From: an uncultured Marivita sp.
GTDB lineage: Bacteria; Pseudomonadota; Alphaproteobacteria; Rhodobacterales; Rhodobacteraceae
Length of the DNA: 64,000 bases
Direction: 5' to 3'
Assembly: GCF_947488135.1 (NCBI RefSeq)
Contig: NZ_CANKYW010000006.1
Location: 124,001-188,000, forward strand
The notes beneath the pieces are model-generated. The model saw only the letters and a program-made list of their open reading frames with translations. It had not been told where the DNA came from and did not search any database. Made by a program: the position numbers and the translations under genes. Below, in pieces: positions 20,959 to 30,023 of this stretch; position 1 is the stretch's first letter; each line of letters starts with the position of its first letter.

Positions 20959-21510
20959 ATGATGGGTCTTCTTGTTCTCGGACTGCTGATTTGGGTTGGC
21001 GCCCATATCTTCAAGCGCGTTGCGCCAGAGCAACGCGCTGCGATGGGCGACACCGGCAAGGGCGTGGTGGCCGTTGCGTTGTTGATCAGCCTTGTTCTGA
21101 TGATCTGGGGCTATCGCGGAGCAGAGTTCATCCCTGTCTGGTATCCGCCAGCGTTCCTGACGCATGTGAACAACCTGCTGATGCTGATTGCGGTTTTCGT
21201 TTTCGGGATGAGCGCCACAACGGGGCGTCTACGCGGCAAGATGCGGCATCCGCAGCTGACAGCGGTCAAGATCTGGGCGGTGGCGCACCTTTTGGTGAAC
21301 GGGGATGTGGCGTCGATCATCCTGTTCGGCGGGATGTTGGCCTGGGCGGTGCTCGAGGTGATCTTGATCAATCGCGCAGTGCCGGTCTGGGATCGTCCGC
21401 AGCCGGGTGAGGCGAAGAAGGATGTTCTTCTGGTCGTGATCTCGCTCGTCGCCTACGGCGTCATGACGGCAATCCACGCGTGGCTCGGCGTTTGGCCTTT
21501 TCCGGGGTGA
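20959..21510 (+). CDS. NnrU-family membrane protein
   Basis: 183 residues with five or six predicted transmembrane helices. RHPQLTAVKIWAVAHLLVNGD is the signature of the NnrU family, first linked to nitrite/nitric-oxide metabolism but widespread in bacteria without denitrification. No denitrification gene is visible nearby. Starts 4 nt after mcl2 and is followed after 3 nt by the DUF1737 gene, so it belongs to the mcl2 operon. Confidence 0.85.
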   Translation: MMGLLVLGLLIWVGAHIFKRVAPEQRAAMGDTGKGVVAVALLISLVLMIWGYRGAEFIPVWYPPAFLTHVNNLLMLIAVFVFGMSATTGRLRGKMRHPQLTAVKIWAVAHLLVNGDVASIILFGGMLAWAVLEVILINRAVPVWDRPQPGEAKKDVLLVVISLVAYGVMTAIHAWLGVWPFPG

Positions 21511-21513
21511 GGC

Positions 21514-21717
21514 ATGAAGATTTATAGATTTCTGACCGAAGACGACACGTCGGCCTTTTGCCACAAAGTGTCTCTCGCATTGAGCAAGGGCTGGGAGCTT
21601 TATGGCGATCCGACCTATGCGTTCGATCAGGCCAATGGCGTGATGCGCTGTGGTCAGGCGGTCACGAAAGAGGTCGACACCCCTTACAGTCCGGAGATGA
21701 AACTTGGCGAACAGTGA
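21514..21717 (+). CDS. DUF1737-domain small protein
   Basis: 67 residues. Almost the whole chain (YRFLTEDDTSAFCHKVSLALSKGWELYGDPTYAF) matches the DUF1737 pattern: a short helix with hydrophobic spacing, then GWELYG and a beta strand. Soluble, function unknown. It sits between the NnrU gene and mch in a tight run of four genes. Confidence 0.82.
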   Translation: MKIYRFLTEDDTSAFCHKVSLALSKGWELYGDPTYAFDQANGVMRCGQAVTKEVDTPYSPEMKLGEQ

Positions 21718-21751
21718 CACACTCGAACGAAGCACGGTGCGGGGCGACGCG

Positions 21752-22783
21752 ATGACGAAGACCAATCCGGGCCGCTTTTTCGAAGATTATTCGGTTGGAC
21801 AGGTGATCCGACACGCAGTGCCGCGCACGGTGTCGGGTGGAGAAAGGGCGCTGTACCACGCTTTGTACCCGGCGCGTCATGCGCTGTATTCGTCAGATGT
21901 GTTTGCGCAAAGTTGCGGGCTACCATCTTCGCCGATCGACGATCTGGCGGCGTTTCACGTGGTCTTCGGCAAGTCGGTCCCGGATGTATCGCTGAATGCG
22001 GTGGCCAATCTGGGGTATGCCGAGGGCCGCTGGCTCACTCCGGTTTATGCGGGCGATACCTTGCGGTCTGAATCCGAGGTGATCGGGCTCAAGCAGAACT
22101 CGAACGGCAAGACGGGTGTCGTTTGGGTGCGGACGCGCGGTTTGAACCAGAACGACCAAGTGGTGATGGAGTACGTTCGCTGGGTGATGGTGCGCAAGCG
22201 CGACGCGGAGGCGGCGGCGCCCGAGACCGTGGTCCCCGACCTGAAGCCGGTGCTGGCGATCGAAGACCTGAGCATCCCGCGCGGGCTCGATTTCACGGAT
22301 TACGATTTCGAACTGGCCGGAGAACCGCATCGCTGGGGCGACTACGAGATTGGCGAGACCATCGACCACGTGGACGGTGTGACCATCGAGGAAGCCGAGC
22401 ACATGATGGCGACACGGCTTTGGCAGAATACCGCCAAAGTGCATTTCGACGCCACCTTCCGGCCCGATGGTCAGCGGCTGATATACGGCGGGCATGTGAT
22501 CAGCATGGCGCGGGCGCTGTCCTTCAACGGGCTGGCCAACGCGCAGATGATTATTGGGCTGAACGGCGGGGCGCATGCGAACCCGTGCTTCAGTGGCACC
22601 ACGGTGCGGGCGTGGTCGGAGGTTCTGGACAAGGCGGAAACGTCGGCCCCCGGCGTTGGCGCGGTGCGGCTGCGACTGGTGGCGACGTTGGCTGATGGCG
22701 CGTTCGAACTCAAGGGTGAGGACGGGAAGTACCTGCCTCATGTACTGCTTGATCTCGACTATTGGGCATTGATGCCCGTCTGA
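21752..22783 (+). CDS. mch: Mesaconyl-CoA hydratase (ethylmalonyl-CoA pathway)
   Basis: Hydrates mesaconyl-C1-CoA to beta-methylmalyl-CoA. 343 residues, about the length I recall for R. sphaeroides Mch. Double-hotdog MaoC-like protein: the first half has the degenerate fold (GRFFEDYSVGQVIRH, GNLKYAD-like GYAEGRW), the second a full hydratase domain with HFDATFRPDGQRLIYGGHVISMARALSFNGL. Start ATG 21752 is chosen by length; an in-frame TTG at 21704 has a good GGAG but overlaps the preceding gene. Cotranscribed with mcl2. Confidence 0.88.
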   Translation: MTKTNPGRFFEDYSVGQVIRHAVPRTVSGGERALYHALYPARHALYSSDVFAQSCGLPSSPIDDLAAFHVVFGKSVPDVSLNAVANLGYAEGRWLTPVYAGDTLRSESEVIGLKQNSNGKTGVVWVRTRGLNQNDQVVMEYVRWVMVRKRDAEAAAPETVVPDLKPVLAIEDLSIPRGLDFTDYDFELAGEPHRWGDYEIGETIDHVDGVTIEEAEHMMATRLWQNTAKVHFDATFRPDGQRLIYGGHVISMARALSFNGLANAQMIIGLNGGAHANPCFSGTTVRAWSEVLDKAETSAPGVGAVRLRLVATLADGAFELKGEDGKYLPHVLLDLDYWALMPV

Positions 22784-22834
22784 CACGCGCGCCGGACTAT
22801 TGTCATACAGTGAGCGATCTTCCGCGAAAAATCA

Positions 22835-22848
22835 GGGTTGCGCTAACA
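22835..22848. promoter_or_regulatory. Candidate LacI-family operator upstream of sdhC
   Basis: GGGTTGCGCTAACA: the right half GCTAACA equals the half site before glgP, and the reverse strand reads TTAGCGCAACC, the same 11-mer found twice between pckA and chvI. It lies about 170-183 nt before sdhC and 22 nt upstream of the paired TGTGATCACA boxes. Candidate site for a CceR-like regulator; inference only. Confidence 0.42.
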
Positions 22849-22869
22849 TGATTCTCGGCGCGCACAATC

Positions 22870-22900
22870 TGTGATCACAGCTTTCCGACGTGTGATCACT
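22870..22900. promoter_or_regulatory. Paired TGTGATCACA operator upstream of sdhC
   Basis: TGTGATCACA at 22870-22879 and TGTGATCACT at 22891-22900, 21 bp centre to centre with an 11-bp spacer. Spacing and distance to the start codon (about 118-139 nt) match the pair upstream of sucC. It probably serves the sdhCDAB promoter in the 234-bp gap after mch. Confidence 0.6.
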
Positions 22901-23017
22901 AAATCAGAGAAAACTGGTCGCTTGCGCCAAAAAACCGCGCCTAATGTTGGTGGGTCGGCGTGACACGGCTTAGAAAAGCAATAGAAAGACTGTCAGGAAC
23001 TGGAAAGGACTCAGATC

Positions 23018-23404
23018 ATGGCTGACGTCAATCGGGGCAATCGTCCCCTGTCACCACACCTGCAAGTTTATCGCCCCCAGCTTACATCGATCACATCGAT
23101 CCTGACGCGCATCACTGGCAATGCCCTGATTGTCGCGTCGCTGATGATTGTCTGGTGGTTGCTCGCGGCATCGACCGGGCCGGAATATTTCGCGGTCGCG
23201 AATGGCTTTGTGACAAGCTGGTTCGGCGATATCGTCATGTTCCTGTCGCTTTGGGCGCTGTGGTATCACACGCTCGCCGGTATCCGGCACCTGATCTGGG
23301 ACAACGCGAAGATGCTCGAAATCGACCGGGCCGAGATGCTGGGTTGGATGGTGATCATCGGGTCCGGTGTTCTGACCGTTTTCTCTGTCGTCGTTCTTTG
23401 GTGA
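23018..23404 (+). CDS. sdhC: Succinate dehydrogenase cytochrome b556 subunit
   Basis: Membrane anchor of complex II, 128 residues, three transmembrane helices (about 30-54, 68-90, 105-127). The N-terminus has the family signature RPLSPHLQVYR, and SLWALWYHTLAGIRHLIWD carries the haem-ligand histidine in helix 2. Start ATG 23018 has GGAAAGGA upstream. First gene of sdhC-sdhD-sdhA-lipoprotein-sdhB. Confidence 0.95.
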   Translation: MADVNRGNRPLSPHLQVYRPQLTSITSILTRITGNALIVASLMIVWWLLAASTGPEYFAVANGFVTSWFGDIVMFLSLWALWYHTLAGIRHLIWDNAKMLEIDRAEMLGWMVIIGSGVLTVFSVVVLW

Positions 23405-23414
23405 GGTGCGCAAC

Positions 23415-23786
23415 ATGGCTTTTCTGACTGATCGCAAACGCGCCATCGGATGGGGTGCTGCAAAATCAGGGACCGAGCATTTCTGGTCGATGAAAAAATC
23501 GTCCGTCGCGCTGCTGATCCTGATCCCGTTTTTCGTTTTCACGTTCGGAGGCATTCTCGGGTCCTCCTTTGAAGAGGTGCAGGCCTATTACGCGCGCCCC
23601 TTCCCGGCGATCATCGCGGGTCTGACGCTGATCGTCGGGTTCAAGCACTTCAATGACGGTTTCCAGACACTGATCGAAGACTACGTGCATGGCGTGTGGG
23701 AAAAGATCCTGATCCTTGGCATGACCTGCATCAGCTACGGCGCGGCCGCCGTCGGCGTCTTTGCAATCGCCAAAATGGCCCTTTGA
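23415..23786 (+). CDS. sdhD: Succinate dehydrogenase membrane anchor subunit
   Basis: 123 residues, three transmembrane helices (about 29-49, 59-79, 97-119). The segment ARPFPAIIAGLTLIVGFKHFNDGFQTLIEDYVHG has the histidines and the conserved D-Y-x-H expected for SdhD of alphaproteobacteria. Start ATG 23415 is preferred over GTG 23406 because the GTG falls inside the GAGGTG ribosome site. Confidence 0.93.
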   Translation: MAFLTDRKRAIGWGAAKSGTEHFWSMKKSSVALLILIPFFVFTFGGILGSSFEEVQAYYARPFPAIIAGLTLIVGFKHFNDGFQTLIEDYVHGVWEKILILGMTCISYGAAAVGVFAIAKMAL

Positions 23787-23807
23787 GATATCGGAGCTAA
23801 ACAGACT

Positions 23808-25613
23808 ATGGCTGCTTACGAATACGAGACGCATGAATATGACGTCGTGGTCGTCGGTGCGGGCGGCGCAGGGTTGCGCGCCACGCTGGGGATGGCGGAA
23901 CAGGGTTTACGCACCGCGTGCGTGACCAAGGTGTTCCCGACCCGGTCGCACACGGTGGCGGCACAGGGCGGCATCGCGGCGTCGCTGTCGAACATGGGAC
24001 CGGACCATTGGCAGTGGCATATGTATGACACCGTCAAGGGCTCGGACTGGCTGGGTGACACGGACGCGATGGAGTATCTGGCCCGCGAAGCGCCCAAGGC
24101 GGTGTACGAGCTCGAGCATTACGGCGTGCCGTTCTCGCGGACCGAGGAAGGCAAGATTTACCAGCGTCCGTTTGGCGGGCACACGACCGAGTTCGGTGAA
24201 GGCCCGCCCGTGCAGCGCACCTGTGCCGCCGCCGACCGGACCGGCCACGCGATCCTGCACACGCTCTATGGGCAGTCGCTCAAGAACAACGCGGAATTTT
24301 ATATCGAGTACTTTGCCATTGATCTCATCATGTCAGACGACGGCGCTTGCACCGGCGTTGTCTGCTGGAAGCTGGACGATGGCACGATGCACGTCTTCAA
24401 CGCGAAGATGGTGGTGCTGGCGACGGGTGGCTATGGCCGCGCCTATTTCAGCGCGACGTCAGCGCATACCTGCACCGGTGACGGTGGTGGCATGGTGGCC
24501 CGCGCGGGTCTGCCGCTTCAGGATATGGAGTTCGTGCAGTTCCATCCGACAGGAATCTATGGCTCGGGTTGCCTTATCACCGAGGGCGCGCGCGGGGAGG
24601 GTGGTTACCTCACCAACTCCGAAGGTGAACGGTTCATGGAGCGCTATGCGCCGAACTACAAAGACCTGGCTCCGCGCGATTATGTGAGCCGGTCAATGAC
24701 GATGGAGATCCGCGAAGGCCGTGGTGTTGGTGACGAGGCGGATCACATCCACCTGAACCTGTCGCACCTGCCGAAAGAGGCTTTGGCCGAACGTTTGCCG
24801 GGCATTTCGGAATCGGCCAAGATCTTTGCCGGTGTCGATGTCACCAAGGAACCGATCCCGGTTCTGCCCACGGTGCACTACAACATGGGCGGTATCCCGA
24901 CGAACTATTGGGGCGAAGTGCTGAACCCGACGAAGAAAGACCCGAACGCGGTTGTTCCCGGCCTGATGGCCGTGGGCGAGGCGGGCTGTGCGTCGGTGCA
25001 TGGCGCGAACCGGCTTGGGTCGAATTCGCTGATCGACCTGGTGGTCTTCGGCCGCGCCGCGGCGATCCGTGCGGGCAAGGTTGTGGACCGCGACAGCGCA
25101 GTGCCGTCGACCAACACGGCTTCGGTGGACAAGGCCTTCGACCGCTTCGACGGGTTGCGCAACGCCAAGGGTACTGTGCCGACGGCGGAACTGCGGCTTG
25201 AGATGCAGAAGACGATGCAGGCTGACGCGGCCGTGTTCCGGACCTCAAAGACGATGAAAGAAGGTCTCGACAAAATGGTCGCGATCGCGGGCAAGATGGA
25301 TGATCTTCAGGTCACGGATCGCAGCCTGGTCTGGAACTCCGATCTGATGGAGACATTGGAACTGGCCAACCTGATGCCCAATGCTTTGGCAACAATTGCC
25401 GGGGCCGAGGCGCGCAAGGAAAGCCGCGGCGCCCATGCGCACGAGGATTACACCACACGCGACGATGAGAACTGGCGCGTCCACACGATTGCGCGGGTCG
25501 AGGGCAACAAGACCGATCTCAGCTATCGTCCTGTCGTGACCGATCCGTTGACCACCGAAAAAGAGGGCGGCATCGCTCTCGAAAAGATCAAACCGAAAGA
25601 ACGGACGTTCTGA
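23808..25613 (+). CDS. sdhA: Succinate dehydrogenase flavoprotein subunit
   Basis: Oxidises succinate to fumarate; FAD is held covalently. 601 residues: FAD motif [11 protein letters not shown] at 15-25, His48 in [10 protein letters not shown] as the covalent FAD ligand, HPTGIYGSG and EGARGEGG at the substrate site, and [10 protein letters not shown] near the C-terminal FAD contact. CGGAG 12 nt before the ATG. Its stop overlaps the start of a lipoprotein gene that separates it from sdhB. Confidence 0.97.
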   Translation: MAAYEYETHEYDVVVVGAGGAGLRATLGMAEQGLRTACVTKVFPTRSHTVAAQGGIAASLSNMGPDHWQWHMYDTVKGSDWLGDTDAMEYLAREAPKAVYELEHYGVPFSRTEEGKIYQRPFGGHTTEFGEGPPVQRTCAAADRTGHAILHTLYGQSLKNNAEFYIEYFAIDLIMSDDGACTGVVCWKLDDGTMHVFNAKMVVLATGGYGRAYFSATSAHTCTGDGGGMVARAGLPLQDMEFVQFHPTGIYGSGCLITEGARGEGGYLTNSEGERFMERYAPNYKDLAPRDYVSRSMTMEIREGRGVGDEADHIHLNLSHLPKEALAERLPGISESAKIFAGVDVTKEPIPVLPTVHYNMGGIPTNYWGEVLNPTKKDPNAVVPGLMAVGEAGCASVHGANRLGSNSLIDLVVFGRAAAIRAGKVVDRDSAVPSTNTASVDKAFDRFDGLRNAKGTVPTAELRLEMQKTMQADAAVFRTSKTMKEGLDKMVAIAGKMDDLQVTDRSLVWNSDLMETLELANLMPNALATIAGAEARKESRGAHAHEDYTTRDDENWRVHTIARVEGNKTDLSYRPVVTDPLTTEKEGGIALEKIKPKERTF

Positions 25614-25921
25614 TGCGCCTTGCGCTCGCCTCTGCACTGATCCTGGCTGGTTGCACCGTGCAACAGCAGGATCAGCTTGCACGCGACGCAGCGCGATCGG
25701 CAATCACGCCCGTGCTGGTAGACCGGTTCCCCGGTGTTCCGCTTGAGCCAACCTTGAACTGCGTGATCGACAACGCGAGCGCGGTGCAAATCCGCGCGCT
25801 CGCGTTGGACAGTGTGACCGGGCCGACGGAAAGCACAGTTCAGATCGTGACGGACATCGTCTCGCAGCCCGAGACACTCACATGCCTGGCGGCCCAAGGC
25901 TTGCCAGCTTTGCTTCGCTAA
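25613..25921 (+). CDS. Small lipoprotein encoded between sdhA and sdhB
   Basis: 102 residues with a lipoprotein signal peptide ending in the lipobox LAGC (Cys14). The mature part carries two more cysteines (LNCVID, LTCLAA) and a helical N-terminal stretch. The ATG overlaps the sdhA stop (TGATG), and sdhB follows after 10 nt, so it is translated with complex II. I believe such a gene recurs at this place in related genomes. Function unknown; a periplasmic role linked to complex II is only inference. Confidence 0.75.
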   Translation: MRLALASALILAGCTVQQQDQLARDAARSAITPVLVDRFPGVPLEPTLNCVIDNASAVQIRALALDSVTGPTESTVQIVTDIVSQPETLTCLAAQGLPALLR

Positions 25922-25931
25922 GGAGAGAACC

Positions 25932-26711
25932 ATGGTTCAACTGACCCTCCCCAAGAATTCGACCATCCGCACGGGCAAGACCTGGCCCAAACCGGAAGGC
26001 GCCACGAATGTTCGGAAGTTCAGCATCTATCGCTGGAACCCGGATGATGGCGAAAACCCACGTGTGGACACGTATCATGTCGACATGGACAAATGCGGGC
26101 CGATGGTTCTGGATGCGCTGATCAAGATCAAGAACGAGATCGATCCGACGTTGACCTTCCGCCGGTCCTGCCGCGAGGGGATCTGCGGGTCCTGCGCGAT
26201 GAATATCGACGGGATCAACACGCTGGCCTGTATTTACGGTCTCGACGAGATCAGCGGTGACGTGAAGATCTATCCGTTGCCGCACATGCCGGTGGTGAAG
26301 GATTTGATCCCCGATCTCACGCATTTCTATGCGCAGCACGCGTCTATCATGCCGTGGCTCGAGACCAAGACGAACCGTCCCGCGAAAGAGTGGCGGCAGT
26401 CCATCGAGGACCGCAAGAAGCTCGACGGTCTGTATGAATGCGTGATGTGTGCGTCCTGTTCGACGGCGTGCCCGTCCTATTGGTGGAACGGCGATCGGTA
26501 TCTTGGACCGGCTGCCTTGCTCCATGCCTATCGCTGGATCATCGACAGCCGGGATGAGGCGACGGGGGAGCGGTTGGACGATCTGGAAGATCCGTTCAAG
26601 CTCTACCGCTGCCACACGATCATGAACTGTGCCAAGACATGCCCGAAAGGTTTGAACCCGGCGAAAGCGATTGCCGAGATCAAGAAGATGATGGTCGAAC
26701 GGCACGTTTGA
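25932..26711 (+). CDS. sdhB: Succinate dehydrogenase iron-sulfur subunit
   Basis: Carries electrons from FAD to ubiquinone. 259 residues: N-terminal ferredoxin domain with the [2Fe-2S] motif CREGICGSC, then [16 protein letters not shown] for [4Fe-4S] and [17 protein letters not shown] for [3Fe-4S], all in normal order and complete. AGGAGAG 6 nt before the ATG. Last gene of the sdh operon; a ZIP-like gene starts 6 nt later and may be cotranscribed. Confidence 0.97.
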   Translation: MVQLTLPKNSTIRTGKTWPKPEGATNVRKFSIYRWNPDDGENPRVDTYHVDMDKCGPMVLDALIKIKNEIDPTLTFRRSCREGICGSCAMNIDGINTLACIYGLDEISGDVKIYPLPHMPVVKDLIPDLTHFYAQHASIMPWLETKTNRPAKEWRQSIEDRKKLDGLYECVMCASCSTACPSYWWNGDRYLGPAALLHAYRWIIDSRDEATGERLDDLEDPFKLYRCHTIMNCAKTCPKGLNPAKAIAEIKKMMVERHV

Positions 26712-26717
26712 TCGGCG

Positions 26718-27428
26718 GTGGATGGCTCTGTTCTTGAAGCTGTTCTACTAACGACACTGGCCGGGATCACGATCCCGGCCGGCGCGTTTCTGGCCCGGTT
26801 CGACGGGCTTCTGCCCGGATGGGCCAAAGACGAATTCCGGCACTCGGTGATTGCCTTCGGTGGCGGTGCGCTGTTCTCGGCGATCGCGCTGGTGCTGGTC
26901 CCGGAAGGCATCACCCGGGTCAGTGCGCTTACCGCGCTTGTGGCCTTTGGTGCCGGTGGCTTGGTCTTTGGGTTCCTCGACCACCTCCTGTCCCGCAGTA
27001 CCGGGCGCGTGTCGCAATTCATGGCGATGATGCTCGACTTCATCCCCGAAGCGATGGCGCTTGGTGCCATGCTTGTCGGGCAGGCGGATGTGGCCGTGCT
27101 GCTGGCGGCCCTGATCGCGTTGCAGAACCTGCCTGAGGCGTTCAACGCGTGGCGCGAAATGGCAACAGATGCGGCGCAATCCAGATTGATCTGGGTCTTC
27201 GTGGCGATGGTGCCTCTCGGGCCACTGGCGGCGCTTTTCGGATTATGGGTCCTGGCGGACATGCCTGCGATCCTGGGCACGATTATGTTGTTCTCGTCTG
27301 GCGGCATTCTCTACCTGCTTTTCGAAGACGTGGCGCCGCAGGTGCCTTTGGACCGGAAATGGGGGCCGCCGTTGGGGGCGGTGCTCGGGTTCATGCTTGG
27401 CTTGGGAGGCCATCTTGCGGTCATGTAG
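26718..27428 (+). CDS. ZIP-family-like metal transporter
   Basis: 236 residues, about seven or eight transmembrane helices. Helix 4 has DFIPEAMALGAML and helix 5 QNLPEAFNAW, equal to the ZIP motifs H-N-x-P-E-G and H-N-x-P-E, but the leading histidines are replaced by Asp and Gln, and the glycine after PE by Ala. Metal specificity may therefore differ or be lost. GTG start with no strong ribosome site, 6 nt after sdhB, which suggests coupling to it. Confidence 0.75.
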   Translation: MDGSVLEAVLLTTLAGITIPAGAFLARFDGLLPGWAKDEFRHSVIAFGGGALFSAIALVLVPEGITRVSALTALVAFGAGGLVFGFLDHLLSRSTGRVSQFMAMMLDFIPEAMALGAMLVGQADVAVLLAALIALQNLPEAFNAWREMATDAAQSRLIWVFVAMVPLGPLAALFGLWVLADMPAILGTIMLFSSGGILYLLFEDVAPQVPLDRKWGPPLGAVLGFMLGLGGHLAVM

Positions 27429-27461
27429 CGATTTGCGATCACTTCTGTTAAGCGCGCATCC

Positions 27462-27668
27462 ATGCCGATACTTCTGATCCTCCTATTGCTTGGTGTGCTG
27501 GCCTATCTCTATTGGCAGCACAAGACGACGACCCTGACACGCGAATGCCGATGGCGACGCACGGCACCCGGGCAATGGCGCTGCGCCTATTGCGGGGCGG
27601 AGATGGTGTCGGAGGACAGCCCGATCGTGTGTTTGCGACGAGAAAACGGACCCTCGAAAAAAATGTGA
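27462..27668 (+). CDS. Small membrane-anchored zinc-ribbon-like protein
   Basis: 68 residues. One N-terminal transmembrane helix (about 2-19), then a basic segment (RECRWRR) and a CAYCGAE motif with a further cysteine on each side (REC, VCLRR), so four cysteines may bind zinc or form disulfides. Not recognised. It is 33 nt after the ZIP-like gene with only a weak ribosome site. Confidence 0.6.
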   Translation: MPILLILLLLGVLAYLYWQHKTTTLTRECRWRRTAPGQWRCAYCGAEMVSEDSPIVCLRRENGPSKKM

Positions 27669-27689
27669 GCTCGGCTGATATTTTCTATT

Positions 27690-27870
27690 GCGCCGACTCA
27701 AAATCGACTCCATATGCGCGATTAGTGACGCCAACGCACGCGCCTCTGGCGAGGTGGGCAAGCACAGCGCAAGCGATGCACCCACGCGGTTACGTAGCGA
27801 CGGTAACGTCTCTGAAAGAACTGAGCGGTCTGTGCCGAGCAATCGGAATGGCCGGGTCTATTGGAGATGA
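27690..27870 (+). ncRNA. Possible speF-type leader RNA before the ornithine decarboxylase gene
   Basis: The 205-bp gap before the decarboxylase start has no gene and contains small helices such as CGCC-TCT-GGCG and GACG-GTAA-CGTC, and ends in a TTGGAGATG ribosome site. Alphaproteobacterial ornithine decarboxylase genes are often preceded by the conserved speF leader RNA (an Rfam family). Position and length agree with that, but I did not align it with the family model. Confidence 0.4.
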
Positions 27871-27873
27871 CCA

Positions 27874-29043
27874 ATGAACGCATACGTAACCGGGCTTTCC
27901 GCCCGCGAAGACGCATCTGTATCCCGTGCAGAAGCATTCATCCTGAGCAACCGTTTCGAGCGTCCGACGCTTGTGATCGACACCGAGGCTGTCGCACGCC
28001 AATACGCGGCGCTGGCCCAGGGTCTGGGTCGGGCACGCATTCACTACGCGGTCAAAGCGAACCCGGCTCCGGAAATCCTGCGCACGCTGGTGGAGATGGG
28101 CAGCAATTTCGACGCAGCATCCCGCGTCGAGATCGAGATGTGTCTCGCCGCCGGTGCCGACGTGTCGCGCATCTCCTTCGGCAACACCATCAAACGTGCC
28201 TCTGATATTGCCTGGGCGCATGAGCAGGGGATTACTCATTTCGCCGCCGATTCCGAAGAGGAACTGCACAAGCTGGCTGCACATGCGCCGGGTGCAGAGG
28301 TCTATATCCGCCTCATCGTCGGGTCGCTGCACGCGGATTGGCCGCTGTCGCGCAAGTTCGGCTGTGCGTTGGACAAGACACCGTCGCTTTTCGCGCTCGC
28401 CATCGAACTGGGTTTGAAACCGGTTGGTCTGTCGTTCCACGTTGGCTCGCAGACCCGCCAGGCCGAGATGTGGGGTGAAACGCTCGACCAGGTGGCCGAG
28501 GTTTGGCACGGGCTCAAAGCGCAGGGCTTCGAGCTGTCGCTTCTCAACATCGGTGGTGGTTTCCCTGCGTTCTACGGTCAGGAACTGGACGCGCCTCAGA
28601 ATTACGCTGGTGCCGTGATGCGCCAAATCCACGACCGCTTTGGCGACATCCCTGCCATCATGGCAGAGCCGGGCCGTGGTCTGGTGGCCGAAGCTGGCGC
28701 TATCGCCGCCGAGGTCCTTCTGGTATCGCGCAAGTCGGACAGCGAGTTGCATCGTTGGGTTTACCTCGACATCGGCAAGTTTTCGGGTCTGGCAGAAACA
28801 ATGGATGAAGCGATCCGCTACCAGTTCATCACCGACCGCGATCACGAGCCGACAGGTGCGTGCATTCTGGCCGGCCCGTCCTGCGATAGCGCAGATGTGC
28901 TGTACGAAAAGCAACCCGTGCAATTGCCGCTGGGTTTGCAATCCGGAGACCGTATCGTGATCCGCAACTGCGGGGCCTACACCTCGACCTATGCATCGGT
29001 CGGGTTCAATGGCTTTCCTCCGCTGGACGTGATCGCTATCTGA
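27874..29043 (+). CDS. Ornithine/lysine decarboxylase, alanine-racemase fold (group IV)
   Basis: Makes putrescine (or cadaverine) from ornithine (or lysine). 389 residues: PLP lysine in HYAVKANP (Lys61), HVGSQ, the glycine loop NIGGGFP, EPGRGLVAEAG, and GPSCDSADVL with the active-site cysteine contributed across the dimer. It matches the eukaryote-like ODC family of alphaproteobacteria rather than the large E. coli SpeF. Good TTGGAGATG before the ATG. The gap upstream may hold a leader RNA. Confidence 0.9.
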   Translation: MNAYVTGLSAREDASVSRAEAFILSNRFERPTLVIDTEAVARQYAALAQGLGRARIHYAVKANPAPEILRTLVEMGSNFDAASRVEIEMCLAAGADVSRISFGNTIKRASDIAWAHEQGITHFAADSEEELHKLAAHAPGAEVYIRLIVGSLHADWPLSRKFGCALDKTPSLFALAIELGLKPVGLSFHVGSQTRQAEMWGETLDQVAEVWHGLKAQGFELSLLNIGGGFPAFYGQELDAPQNYAGAVMRQIHDRFGDIPAIMAEPGRGLVAEAGAIAAEVLLVSRKSDSELHRWVYLDIGKFSGLAETMDEAIRYQFITDRDHEPTGACILAGPSCDSADVLYEKQPVQLPLGLQSGDRIVIRNCGAYTSTYASVGFNGFPPLDVIAI

Positions 29044-29087
29044 AGTCTCCTGCCCGCTGCAATCGGGGAGGTGCGCGGCGGGCGTCA

Positions 29088-29115
29088 GTAGGTCGGGCAA
29101 ATTTGTCCGGCCTAC
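29088..29115. repeat. Self-complementary 28-bp repeat-like element
   Basis: GTAGGTCGGGCAAA followed directly by TTTGTCCGGCCTAC: a 14-bp stem with two G-T pairs and no spare loop bases. It starts 45 nt after the decarboxylase stop and could work as a terminator. From memory, GTAGGTCGGGC-type palindromes are dispersed repeats in roseobacter genomes; I see only this copy here. Confidence 0.5.
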
Positions 29116-29168
29116 GGTTGTCTTTCGAACCGACGTGTCGTTCATTGCGAAAAAAAACGGAATTCGCG

Positions 29169-30023
29169 ATGAGCCATGCTGCCCCAGAAGATGCCGAAGC
29201 GCGCCGCGCGGTTGCGCCGGTGATTTGCTATCCCAATGACACGCTGCCCAGTCCGGACCTCGCGCTCTATGCGCGCGCGCTGGCCGGGGCAGAACTCGTC
29301 GAAACAGTTGAGGCCGCTCCGCGTGACGCGTGCAGTTTTCGCGTGCCTGCCGGATCGTTTTTCAGGATCGTGAGTGTGGACGGGCCGCAGGTTGGCGATC
29401 TGAACCTTTGGAACGCGAATGACCTGTCAGAGCGGTTCTATTCCGGCAAGACGCGCGCGCTGCACGGGACGCATGTAACGACCGCAGAGCGACTTTGGTC
29501 GTCTTTCCCGACCCTGCGGCCGATGGCGACGGTTGTTGAGGATACGTTGGATTGGTACGGGATCGACACCTTTGGAGGGTCGGTGCATGACGTGATCGGG
29601 ACGCGGTGCGATCCGTATACCGGCAACTTGTTATCCGGAGTCCAGTACCATCATTGCTGCCATTCGAACCTGACGCGGGCTTTGGCGGATGCGACGGGAC
29701 TGTCGGTGGAAGAGGCGGAACCGCATGTGCATGACGTGTTGAATGTCTTCATGTGCACCGGTTTCACACGAGACACGGGCCAGTATTTCATGAAGGCAAG
29801 CCCGGTCCGGCCAGGTGATCATTTGACATTTTTTGCCGAAATCGACCTGTTGGGCGCGCTGTCAGCCTGTCCCGGCGGAGATTGCTCGGCTGAACATACG
29901 AGCGATGTCGCGGTTTGTTATCCCTTGAGGGTCGAGATTTTGAAGCCTGCACAGGGCGCGCTCACTGGCTGGAGTTCACCACCGGTCAACGGTTACGACC
30001 GCAGCCACGGGCGCGAAACCTAA
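29169..30023 (+). CDS. DUF1989 (urea-carboxylase-associated) family protein
   Basis: 284 residues. The DUF1989 core is visible: FRVPAGSFFRIVSVDGPQVGDLNLWNA, then LTTTDRLWS-like VTTAERLWSSFPTLRPMATVVEDT, GTRCDPY and HCCHSNLTRAL, with the conserved cysteines and histidines that probably bind metal. Members are found with urea carboxylase, amino acid and amine metabolism; the reaction here is unknown. Start ATG 29169 has only a weak GGA; upstream in-frame codons lie in the repeat-like element. Stop overlaps the convergent neighbour. Confidence 0.82.
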   Translation: MSHAAPEDAEARRAVAPVICYPNDTLPSPDLALYARALAGAELVETVEAAPRDACSFRVPAGSFFRIVSVDGPQVGDLNLWNANDLSERFYSGKTRALHGTHVTTAERLWSSFPTLRPMATVVEDTLDWYGIDTFGGSVHDVIGTRCDPYTGNLLSGVQYHHCCHSNLTRALADATGLSVEEAEPHVHDVLNVFMCTGFTRDTGQYFMKASPVRPGDHLTFFAEIDLLGALSACPGGDCSAEHTSDVAVCYPLRVEILKPAQGALTGWSSPPVNGYDRSHGRET

